64,000 bases of DNA, taken from assembly GCA_963532425.1 (NCBI GenBank), contig CAUSKK010000012.1, positions 8,827 to 72,826 of the forward strand, read 5' to 3'. Positions 7,463-15,151 of the stretch are shown in pieces; positions within the stretch are counted from its first letter, which is position 1; every line of letters starts with the position of its first letter. This DNA comes from CAUSKK01 sp963532425. Lineage in GTDB: Bacteria; Pseudomonadota; Gammaproteobacteria; Cardiobacteriales; Cardiobacteriaceae. The translations under genes were made by a program, and so were the position numbers. Under the pieces are notes generated by a model, which saw nothing but the letters and a program-made list of their open reading frames with translations, was not told the origin of the DNA and ran no database searches.

Positions 7463-8837
7463 ACCCCTCGCCCTGGCCCTGCTTCTGGCCGGAAGCGCTG
7501 CGGCCGACGAGTTCGAGCCCCTCCTCATGCCCAGCAACGGCAGCGACAAAATCGTCCTGGAGCTGGCCGACGGCCGCGACAGCGTTCGCATCGACGACAC
7601 CGTCTCCTTCTGTGCCAGCATCGGCGAGAGTGGCTACCTGTCCCTCTGGAATCTCGGCAGTTCCGGCGCCGTTCAGCGTATTTATCCCCACCTCAAACAG
7701 GCCCTGGACACCAGCCAGCCGGTGGCCGCCGGCCAGCGCGTCTGTGTGGGCGGGAGCGACCGGCTGCGTGTGCTCGGCCCGGCCGGCCGGGAGAGCGTGG
7801 TGGCCCTGTGGACGAAAAATCGCCAGGACCAGCTGCGCGCCGTGCAATTCACTTCCGGCCGGGATTTCGTCAGGCGCGGTCTGGTCGGCGGCCTGAAGAA
7901 GATTTTCGGGAAGCGCTCCAGCTGGGCCACGGCGGCGGCCAGCTTCGCCGTCATTCCCGCCGCTGGCCCGACCGAACCGGCGCCGGCGCTGGACATCGCC
8001 CGCACCCACGGGCCGTTTCAGAAGGTCATCATCGTCGCCTTCGGCTCCAATGTGGGCCAGCTGAAGATGACTAACGCCGACGCCCAACTTTTCGCCGACA
8101 CCCTGCAGGCCAGCTTCAACGTACCGGCCGAGCGGGTGCGCGTCTACGCGGATGCCAGCCGGGCCGACATCGAGGCCGGCACCGACTGGGCCCGGCGCCT
8201 GGCCGATGAGCATTCGTTGGTGCTCTGGTTCTTCTCCGGACATGGCTCAAGGCTGCTCGACGATGGCAACGGCGACGAGGACTGGGACGAGGCCATCGTT
8301 CCCTATGACCTGGCCACCGCACCGGACTGGCGCCTGGAGACGGACAAATTCATTCGCGACGACGAGCTGCGCACCTGGATTGACCGCATTCCCGGCACCA
8401 AGCTGCTGGCCGTGGACGCCTGCTTCTCCGGCGGCCTCTTCAAGGGCGGCGGTCTCAGCGGCGAAGCCACGTTGCTGAATGCGCGGAGCAAGTATTTCGA
8501 TGCCAGCGCCGCCCAGGACAGCACGGCCCTGCTGCGCGCCAAGGACTTTGCTCCAGCCCGGGAGGACAACGACCTGCTCGACGGCCTCGCCGGCCAGCAG
8601 CCCGGCCGGGTGGTGCTGCTCGGGGCGGCCCAGCGTCATGAGCTGGCGTCTGAGTTGCCGGGCCGCGGCGGCCTGTTCACCGTCGCCCTGCATGAAAATC
8701 TTAGCCAGCGCCCCGAGGCCAGCCACTGGGGCGAGCTGCTGGAACAGCTGAAACACAATGTCCGCCGCTACACCTCCGGACAGCAGACGCCGGTGGTGGA
8801 AGACCCGGAGGGCATTCTCCAGCAGCTACGTTTCTAG
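7446..8837 (+). CDS. Exported caspase-fold (C14) protease with N-terminal DUF4384-like module
   Basis: 463 residues. A signal peptide (MKFSPKPLALALLLAGSAAA) is followed by a DUF4384-like module (~45-130: DDTVSFCASIGESGYLSLWN and VGGSDRLRVLGPAGRE) and a caspase-like domain (~190-460). The catalytic dyad is visible: His266 in WFFSGHGS and Cys326 in LAVDACFSGG, both in the expected hydrophobic-strand context for clan CD proteases. An acidic DDGNGDEDWDE segment follows the His and could bind a basic P1 or calcium, as in metacaspases. Bacterial caspase homologs are mostly cytosolic; export is unusual. It overlaps the upstream DUF4384 gene by 17 bp. Substrate unknown. Confidence 0.8.
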   Translation: MKFSPKPLALALLLAGSAAADEFEPLLMPSNGSDKIVLELADGRDSVRIDDTVSFCASIGESGYLSLWNLGSSGAVQRIYPHLKQALDTSQPVAAGQRVCVGGSDRLRVLGPAGRESVVALWTKNRQDQLRAVQFTSGRDFVRRGLVGGLKKIFGKRSSWATAAASFAVIPAAGPTEPAPALDIARTHGPFQKVIIVAFGSNVGQLKMTNADAQLFADTLQASFNVPAERVRVYADASRADIEAGTDWARRLADEHSLVLWFFSGHGSRLLDDGNGDEDWDEAIVPYDLATAPDWRLETDKFIRDDELRTWIDRIPGTKLLAVDACFSGGLFKGGGLSGEATLLNARSKYFDASAAQDSTALLRAKDFAPAREDNDLLDGLAGQQPGRVVLLGAAQRHELASELPGRGGLFTVALHENLSQRPEASHWGELLEQLKHNVRRYTSGQQTPVVEDPEGILQQLRF

Positions 8838-9096
8838 CAACCTAGCCCGAGTCGAAGCGCTTCCCCCGGCAGTACCCGGCGAAGTCGAAGCGCTTCCCTC
8901 GTCAAACTATCGAACGCGGCCTTCCGGAGCGAAGCGCTTCGCGACGAGCTACAGCAGATTTATTCCGTAGAAGACCGTAGAGGCGCCCAGACGTTTGCTG
9001 GCTTACTCACCTTCGGTAGAGACGGCGATGTTTAACCCGTATTAACTGATGACAAGGCCGTTCCCGCCTCAATTTTAAAACCAACTGGAGTATTTT
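8838..9096. repeat. Intergenic spacer with scattered palindromes
   Basis: Three perfect GAAGCGCTTC copies occur between about 8854 and 8942 just after the caspase stop. The rest, up to the ATG at 9097, has no visible gene. The leader close to 9097 (AACTGGAGTATTTT) is shared with the degenerate paralog at 5639. Confidence 0.6.
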
Positions 9097-9723
9097 ATGA
9101 ATAAAATCAAAATGTTATCCCTCATGCTGGCTCTGGCCAGCTTCCAGGCCCGGGCTGATGTCGTTGAAGACACGAGCATCGTCGAAGAGTTGGCCGCTGC
9201 GCCCACTCTGGAATTCAAAGACCTGATTCCGGAACAACGCGTGATTGCTGAGGTTTTGCCAACTCGTCCCCGCGACCCCAAAAATCCGGGAGTGCGCATC
9301 TGGCTTGACCATCGCAACAACGTCTACCACATTGGCGAGGAAGCCGAGATTAGCGTTAAGGCCGAGCGCAGCGGCTATCTTCACATCATCAGCGTGGGCA
9401 CATCGGGTCGTGTCATTAGACTCTTCCCCAACAAATACGAGTCTAATAATTACGTCCGAAAGGGGCAAATCATAAAAATTCCAGGAAAATCATATAATTA
9501 CAAATATACAGTCTATGGCCCAGCCGGCTACGAATTATTAAAAGCATTTATCACGGACTCCAACGCTCCCATTTGGGGCAAGAGCGCTGAAACCTTTAGT
9601 GATGACAATTTCCCGGTCAATTCCTCAACACCAGAGTTGATAGCTAAAGATTTGATGATAGAAGAAAAAAAACCCGAACACCGGAATATGGACACCTTCG
9701 AGAAGGTTTTTGAAATACGCTAA
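9097..9723 (+). CDS. Exported DUF4384-domain protein
   Basis: 208 residues with signal peptide MNKIKMLSLMLALASFQARA. The DUF4384-type domain spans ~65-155: VRIWLDHRNNVYHIGEEAEI, SGYLHIISVGTSGRVIRLFP, then SNNYVRKGQIIKIP. It is a paralog of 4657-5262, and the two share the GKSAxTFSDDxFP segment and a C-terminal KKPEH/RPEH motif. Base composition shifts markedly toward A/T in the second half (from about 9440), a trend that continues into the next gene, so the 3' part of this locus may have a different history from its GC-rich neighbours. A GGAG ribosome site precedes the ATG. Confidence 0.75.
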   Translation: MNKIKMLSLMLALASFQARADVVEDTSIVEELAAAPTLEFKDLIPEQRVIAEVLPTRPRDPKNPGVRIWLDHRNNVYHIGEEAEISVKAERSGYLHIISVGTSGRVIRLFPNKYESNNYVRKGQIIKIPGKSYNYKYTVYGPAGYELLKAFITDSNAPIWGKSAETFSDDNFPVNSSTPELIAKDLMIEEKKPEHRNMDTFEKVFEIR

Positions 9724-9806
9724 TAAGTCGCTAAAATTAATTTGTGGCAGATGCATGCGTATGCATCTGCCCCACTTTAAATTTAAATTTAAGGAAAATC
9801 TCCCCC

Positions 9807-11453
9807 ATGAGTAACAACAACAAAACTCCTAAAATTATCAGGAGTTTAGGTTTCTATCTCTACTATCTCATCCACGGCCTCAGCAGTGAGGACGACCCAA
9901 ATCTCGAGGGAAAAAAAACCTTTGTGCTCGACGCTCTTTGCATTAAGAGAACATTGATATGGCTGTTGAGCGGGGGTAGGTCCAACGGGGACCCCGATTG
10001 GAAGCCTAGTGATAGGGACAATCCCAACGACTACCTATTGCCTGATAAACATCAGTTGGATACCTACTATCTCAACAGCTTATTAAGTTCACTAATGGCC
10101 CGGGACAATCCTCAAAAGGCCGCCGAAGATTATTTCGATATGGTTATAGGTCATCTCTTCTGGAAGACAAAAAGTGATGAAGGTCCCTACATCGTTCGAT
10201 TTCAGGAGAGTCTACGCGAACGCTGCATGAACGAAGAGAAACGCCATGAAGAGATTATTTTTCCCGCGAGCATCTGGAGCGTTATTCAACGGGGCAGCCA
10301 GCCTGAGCCCGTCGAATACCGCTCTTTCACCCAAGACAGTTTAGAAAAGCAGCTGGAAGTCAAAAATCTAGTTATAGACACCCTTAGCGGTGCTAATCGT
10401 CTGTATGAGGAGCTAAGACGTCTCCGTGTTTATCCCTTGGATTTCCGGGGTCGCATTAATCTGAATCAGAGCCGAGAGCTGTTTAAGTTGCTAGACAACG
10501 CCTGGAAACTGGCCCAAGAGGAGGAAACCATCGAGAACCCAACCCGGGCCGAGAGAAGGAGTATCGACAATATCGGCAAGAGCCTAATGGCAGCTTACCC
10601 CAACAGCTGGGAGCGATGCCTAAAACGGGCCTGGCAAAACAAACCGCTGAAGTGGATTGGCGATGATAAGGGCGAGGGTAGATACTACGGCGAGGAATTT
10701 AGCGACTTTATTAAACATGAAGTTATTCAGGAAATACTTAAAACCGCCCCCCAGCCCATTTCAAACCCCTATGACGATGAAATCGGCTATGAGGAAAACG
10801 ATGATTTCGGCTATGAGGGCAACGATGAGTCCAGCTATGAGGACAGCGAAGAGTCCGGCTATGAGGGCGACAATTTTCAGAATGACCCACTAAACGCCTG
10901 TATAAATGAGGAAGAACGGGAGCAGAGAATAAGAGAGCGAGAACAAAAGGAGCAAGAAAAAATGCAACAGAAGGCAAGGGAAAAGCAGCAGCTGGATTGG
11001 TTTGTGGTCTATTTTTTCAAGGCCATACAACGGTTGCTCTCCGAAGATAATGACCTGAAGCCAGCGCAACGGTCTCGGCTCCGTGCCATAGTAAATAGCA
11101 AGAAAATTCCTAATATGCCGGAGGCTAAGGACGAGGAAACGGACCAGGTCTTACGTGAAATAGGAGAACTAATCTATAAAAAATATTGGTACGACATCTT
11201 TAAAACGGCCTTCAATATTTATGTTGAAGAACAGGAAGCGCCAGAGGTAAAAAATGCCTGTCGTCGGTTGGCGGATTGGCTCCTAACCGACCCGGCCGAG
11301 CGGGAGGAACTCAGCCAAGCGGAGCAGGACGACCTACGCAAAGCACTCAGCGGGGACGAATTCTTTAGTGTGCTAGCAGTGCAATTCAACAAATTCCGTG
11401 ATTATTCACCCGAGAAGCGGGCCAAGGGACTCCTATACTGTTTTTCTGATTAA
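9807..11453 (+). CDS. Cytosolic protein with acidic repeats and coiled coil, unknown function
   Basis: 548 residues from the ATG at 9807, chosen because it follows TAAGGAAAAT; the frame is open back to 9744. There is no signal peptide or membrane segment, in contrast to the surrounding exported proteins. Residues ~325-357 contain four tandem 8-9-residue acidic units built around GYE/SYE (for example GYEGND), followed by a charged helical stretch rich in E, Q, K and R (~370-395) likely to form a coiled coil. The flanking parts look all-helical. Codon use is much richer in A/T than in neighbours, which suggests separate acquisition. I do not recognise the family. A strong terminator follows directly after the stop. 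Confidence 0.65.
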   Translation: MSNNNKTPKIIRSLGFYLYYLIHGLSSEDDPNLEGKKTFVLDALCIKRTLIWLLSGGRSNGDPDWKPSDRDNPNDYLLPDKHQLDTYYLNSLLSSLMARDNPQKAAEDYFDMVIGHLFWKTKSDEGPYIVRFQESLRERCMNEEKRHEEIIFPASIWSVIQRGSQPEPVEYRSFTQDSLEKQLEVKNLVIDTLSGANRLYEELRRLRVYPLDFRGRINLNQSRELFKLLDNAWKLAQEEETIENPTRAERRSIDNIGKSLMAAYPNSWERCLKRAWQNKPLKWIGDDKGEGRYYGEEFSDFIKHEVIQEILKTAPQPISNPYDDEIGYEENDDFGYEGNDESSYEDSEESGYEGDNFQNDPLNACINEEEREQRIREREQKEQEKMQQKAREKQQLDWFVVYFFKAIQRLLSEDNDLKPAQRSRLRAIVNSKKIPNMPEAKDEETDQVLREIGELIYKKYWYDIFKTAFNIYVEEQEAPEVKNACRRLADWLLTDPAEREELSQAEQDDLRKALSGDEFFSVLAVQFNKFRDYSPEKRAKGLLYCFSD

Positions 11454-11483
11454 AAAACCCCACCCCGGCCCCCGGGGTTTTTT
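11452..11483 (+). terminator. Rho-independent terminator
   Basis: AAAAAACCCC pairs with GGGGTTTTTT across a GC-rich loop immediately after the stop of the acidic-repeat protein. It can work in both directions. Confidence 0.85.
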
Positions 11484-11526
11484 ATTTCAGATGCCAGAGC
11501 GTTCCGGCCGGCCCATTGCGTTTATT

Positions 11527-11535
11527 TTTATCCCG
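11527..11535 (+). promoter_or_regulatory. TTTATCCCG leader motif
   Basis: TTTATCCCG ends 33 bases before the ATG at 11569, the same spacing as upstream of 3037. It lies right after a terminator, which supports a promoter or operator role for the following operon. Confidence 0.4.
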
Positions 11536-11568
11536 TAAACCGTAGCGAACCCTAATTTTGGAGAAGCC

Positions 11569-12660
11569 ATGAAGCTACGTTTTACCCCGCTACTGCTCAC
11601 CCTAACCCTGACCGGCTGCGCCGGCTGGCTGCCGCCCAGCGTTACCTTCACCCAGACGCCGCTCAAAGCCATCGACGACGCCGAGGTGCGCGACCTGTCC
11701 GCCGAAGCCCTGCTCTGGCACGGCGAAAATCGCGACCTGCTCTACAGCTTCGATGGGGAAAGCCAGGGCGTGCAACCCCGGGGCGTCCGCCGCCACGAGG
11801 GCGGCCCCGAGGCCAACGGCGGCACCGAGGGCAGCCTCTTCTGCCTCAGCACCGCCAGCCAGGCCCCCTGCGACAACTTCGGCCTCACCAATAAAGAAAT
11901 CTTCAACATTCGCGGCCTCGGCGGTCTCACCGGCTACACCCCCGAGTACAACCCGGCCCCGGCCCAGACCCTGGCCATTCTGGAAAATCACCTCCTCGCC
12001 CACTATGCCGAGGTGCGCCATCAACCGGAGGCCCTGCTCGCCTTTCTGGAGCAGTACCGGGCCGTCGGCGAGCACCCGCTGCTGGCCAGGGACGTGGCCC
12101 GCGCCTATAACCAGCTCGGCGACCGCAGCGCCAAGGCGGCGGCCGAGGGCTATCTGGTCAATCGCCGGCTGGTGAAACTGCAGAGCGGCGAGCTGAAGGC
12201 CGGCGGCGACCGCCAGCGCCGCCAGACGACCCTGCTCGATTCCAACGCTGCCAACGTGCGCAGCTACCACCAGACGCTGACGGTGGCCCTGAACCAGGAC
12301 GCCGGCGTGCCGGTGCAGTTCAATCGCTACCGGCTCAAAATCAAATCCACCTTCCAGCTCAACTACACCAACCGAAAACCCCAGACCCTGGAGCAGGAAA
12401 ACGAGGTGCTCCTGACGCCGGCCAACCACTACCGGGAAAAAATCACCGTCCGCCTCGATGACGTCGCCACCGCCGGCTGGGTCAAGCCCGTGGGCCTCGG
12501 TCTGCTCGCCAATCTGGCCGCCGGCGCGGCCGAGGCCTTCGGCGGGGCCAAGGGCCAGGAGGACGCCAAGGAGATGCGCAAACTCAAGGACGGCTACCCC
12601 TTCAAGCTGGAGCACATCACGCCGGAGCATGAGATTTTGAGTCTGGAGGTGGCCCCATGA
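11569..12660 (+). CDS. Lipoprotein of unknown function
   Basis: 363 residues with a lipoprotein signal: LLLTLTLTGC gives an LTGC lipobox with the acylated Cys at position 16. The mature protein is a mix of helical repeats (~125-185, TPR-like spacing of Ala/Leu with ARAYNQLGDRSAKAAAEGY) and a C-terminal part with β-strand character (~230-300) that includes a basic RLKIKSTFQLNYTNRK segment. A small glycine/alanine-rich hydrophobic stretch lies near 310-325. A TTGGAGAA ribosome site precedes the ATG. It overlaps the next gene by 4 bp (ATGA), so translation of the two is probably coupled. I cannot assign a family. Confidence 0.65.
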   Translation: MKLRFTPLLLTLTLTGCAGWLPPSVTFTQTPLKAIDDAEVRDLSAEALLWHGENRDLLYSFDGESQGVQPRGVRRHEGGPEANGGTEGSLFCLSTASQAPCDNFGLTNKEIFNIRGLGGLTGYTPEYNPAPAQTLAILENHLLAHYAEVRHQPEALLAFLEQYRAVGEHPLLARDVARAYNQLGDRSAKAAAEGYLVNRRLVKLQSGELKAGGDRQRRQTTLLDSNAANVRSYHQTLTVALNQDAGVPVQFNRYRLKIKSTFQLNYTNRKPQTLEQENEVLLTPANHYREKITVRLDDVATAGWVKPVGLGLLANLAAGAAEAFGGAKGQEDAKEMRKLKDGYPFKLEHITPEHEILSLEVAP

Positions 12661-13229
12661 GAGCGGGATTAGTGCTGCTGCTGCCGCTGCTGGCCGGGGC
12701 CCAGCAGGTGGATTTGGAACGCTACGCCGCCGCCCAGAGCGCCAGCGAACCGGAAACCAGCGGAACGACGGTGGAAATTTCCCACGAGGACCAGCAGCAG
12801 GCCCTGCGCTCGACCCGGGGGCTGGAGCACCATTCCCTGCTGACCCAGGGCGCCCGGGCCGTGGCCGAGGAGCTGGCCCGCGACCATCGCCAGCTGGACA
12901 ATGGCCGGGGCGGGGCCGCCCTGAGCTTCGACTGTGGCGTCGGCTGCAGCCTGCACGGCGTGAGTCTGGAGGTGCCGGAGCAGGTGCAGAGCAAGGAAAG
13001 CGGCAGCCGCGACCCGAAAGGCGGCCGGCGTGAATTCCATTTGAGCGGCTCCCCAGACATCGCCGGCGAATATCACTATTCCCTGAGCCTGACCCGCCGG
13101 GGCAATTTGCTCAACTGGACGGACGAGCCCGAGCGTTGCTCGGGTAGCTTTACGCTCGGCGACCGGGGCACCCGCTTCCGGGTTTGGCTGTCCCCCGGCT
13201 GCCGGGCCCGGCTGGAGAATCTGCCCTAG
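12657..13229 (+). CDS. Secreted protein of unknown function
   Basis: 190 residues beginning with a short signal peptide (MRAGLVLLLPLLAGAQQ). The N-terminal half of the mature protein is helical and acidic; the C-terminal half (~90-190) looks like a β-sandwich and has four cysteines (two in DCGVGC and one each near the end), which could form disulfides in the periplasm. It is coupled to the lipoprotein upstream by an ATGA overlap, and the pair precedes the caspase-like gene at 13290 by 60 bp. Both are likely accessory to the same envelope process; function unknown. Confidence 0.6.
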   Translation: MRAGLVLLLPLLAGAQQVDLERYAAAQSASEPETSGTTVEISHEDQQQALRSTRGLEHHSLLTQGARAVAEELARDHRQLDNGRGGAALSFDCGVGCSLHGVSLEVPEQVQSKESGSRDPKGGRREFHLSGSPDIAGEYHYSLSLTRRGNLLNWTDEPERCSGSFTLGDRGTRFRVWLSPGCRARLENLP

Positions 13230-13243
13230 TGCGCCGCTGTTCT

Positions 13244-13252
13244 TTTATCCCG
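13244..13252 (+). promoter_or_regulatory. TTTATCCCG leader motif
   Basis: TTTATCCCG ends 37 bases before the ATG of the caspase-like gene at 13290. It is the fourth plus-strand copy of this leader element in the island. Confidence 0.4.
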
Positions 13253-13289
13253 CCAATCCCCAAAAATCACCCTAAATTGGAGAATCCCC

Positions 13290-14972
13290 ATGCTTAAAAA
13301 AACCGCCCTGCTCACCGCCCTGTTGGCCAGCGCCGGCGCCTCGGCCCGCTGGCACGCCCTGGTGATTGGAATCAACCGGTATGAGCAGTTCTCGTCCCTG
13401 CCCGGCCCCATCAACGACGCCCGGCTTCTCGACCAAAGTCTACGGCGCCAGGGAGTCAAGGCCACGGTGCTGCTCGACCAACAGGCCCGCTATGCCACCA
13501 TCAAAGACTGGTGGGCCCAGGCCATCAGGGAGGCCGGCCCCGACGATACGATTTTCTTCGCGTTCGCCGGCCACGGCGCCCAAGAAGCGGAGCACTTCCC
13601 CGGCAGCGAGGCCGCCAACGCCCGGGCCGATGGCCAGACGGAGCGGCGCGATGGCCGGCCCAGCGAAGAGGACGTTCTGGACGAAACCCTGCTGCTGGGG
13701 GGCTACCACGACCAGGGCCGCGCGTCGGCCGAACGCCTGGTGGACCAGGAGCTCCTCGGCTGGGCCCAGCAGGCCACAGCCAAGGGGGCCCGGGTGTTTA
13801 TTGCAACCGACGCCTGCTATAGCGGCGGCATGACCCGTTCGGCCGCCTCGGGCCGCGACTACGGCGACCGGCTAATGGCGCGCCGCCTGGCCACTCCCTC
13901 CCAGCTTAAGCCGGAGGACCGCAGCCCCCGGGGCACGGCCGAATCGGCCCGGCTGCGGGCCAGCGATGGCCCGGCCTTCCACAATCGCCTCTTCTTCGCC
14001 ACGCCCTTCGCCCAGGAAACGGATTTGGTCAATGAAATCGTCGTGAATGGCAAACATCACGGCCTGTTGTCGGTGCTCGTCGCCCAGGCCCTGGACGGCT
14101 CGGCCCGCAGCCCCGAGGGCCAGCCGGTGCGCAGCTGGAAGGAATTGCGCGGCTATTTGAAGTATCAAACCCAGATTAAAAGCGACGCGCCCCAAACCCC
14201 CGAGCTGACCGGAGTCAATGGCCAGAACGGCAACGACTTCTTCCGCCCCGGCGGTCAGAAGGCCCCCAGCGCCCGCCCCCCGGCCGAGGCCGTGCCGAGT
14301 CTCTACGCGGCGGCCGACTGCCCCCGGCTGAACGAGAACCCCGGCCTCTTCCGGCGGGTGGCGGAGGAGAAGACGGCCGATTTCCGCTGGCAGTGCGACA
14401 GCGGCATCGTCCTGGCCAGCGGCATCGGCGTGGTGGCCTATGACATTAATAGTGCTCTGGAGCTGGAGCGCTTCCTCGCCCAGCAGGCCCGGCTGCGGGC
14501 CATTCGCGCCCTGAAACTGCCGCGTTTCCAGGGGGCGGTGCTGGGCAGCGATGACGTCGCCCATGCGGTCTATGAAATCGGCGAACAGGTAACCCTCGAA
14601 CAGGAGAAGCCGGCCGGCTATGACCAGCTGCTGGCCATCAATCTGCCGGCCGCCGGCGGTCTGCAGCCCATTGGTGCCCAGCCCCTGGCCCATCTGGCCC
14701 ACCGGCCGGCGGTGAACGGCCAGCCGCGCTTCTTCATCGGCGAGGCCCGCATTACTACGCCGGTGGGCAATGACCAGCTGCTGCTGCTGGCCCTGAAAAA
14801 GGACGCCCTCAAGCGGCGGCCGCTGCTGGCCCAGCTGGCCGAGGGCAAGGCCCTGGACGAGGGCGGCAACGGCGATGCCCTGCTGCTGGATTTGCAATCG
14901 CTGACCGCCCCGGAGGCGGCCCTGGCGCTGGTGCCCTTTGCCACCGTCGACCCCAATAAACCTACCCAGTAG
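13290..14972 (+). CDS. Exported caspase-fold (C14) protease
   Basis: 560 residues. A signal peptide (MLKKTALLTALLASAGASA) leads straight into a caspase domain: HALVIGINRY (22-31) is the first strand, His95 lies in FAFAGHGAQE, and Cys176 lies in FIATDACYSGG. An acidic insertion lies between the two (~110-135). The region after the catalytic core (~185-330) includes the small-subunit-like segment. The last ~200 residues contain a further strand-rich module ending in a DUF4384-like pattern (VTLEQEKPAGYDQLLAINLP, then a GNDQLLLLALKKD strand). This is the standalone-caspase counterpart of the trypsin-caspase fusion 179 bp downstream. A TTGGAGAA ribosome site and the TTTATCCCG leader precede it. 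Target and activation unknown. Confidence 0.8.
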   Translation: MLKKTALLTALLASAGASARWHALVIGINRYEQFSSLPGPINDARLLDQSLRRQGVKATVLLDQQARYATIKDWWAQAIREAGPDDTIFFAFAGHGAQEAEHFPGSEAANARADGQTERRDGRPSEEDVLDETLLLGGYHDQGRASAERLVDQELLGWAQQATAKGARVFIATDACYSGGMTRSAASGRDYGDRLMARRLATPSQLKPEDRSPRGTAESARLRASDGPAFHNRLFFATPFAQETDLVNEIVVNGKHHGLLSVLVAQALDGSARSPEGQPVRSWKELRGYLKYQTQIKSDAPQTPELTGVNGQNGNDFFRPGGQKAPSARPPAEAVPSLYAAADCPRLNENPGLFRRVAEEKTADFRWQCDSGIVLASGIGVVAYDINSALELERFLAQQARLRAIRALKLPRFQGAVLGSDDVAHAVYEIGEQVTLEQEKPAGYDQLLAINLPAAGGLQPIGAQPLAHLAHRPAVNGQPRFFIGEARITTPVGNDQLLLLALKKDALKRRPLLAQLAEGKALDEGGNGDALLLDLQSLTAPEAALALVPFATVDPNKPTQ

Positions 14973-15151
14973 GCCGGTGGCTGGCCCAGAACCCCCACCG
15001 CTGCCGGCGAACCCGAGAATGAAGCCAATCCAACCGAAGCGCTTCGTTCCACGGCGCCGGTGGCGGGGCTAGGCCCCGGCCCCCTATTGCCCAACCCGTA
15101 ATAGATGCCAGCGGCGGGAATGAGCCCGTCGCCCGAATCCAGGAGATAAAC

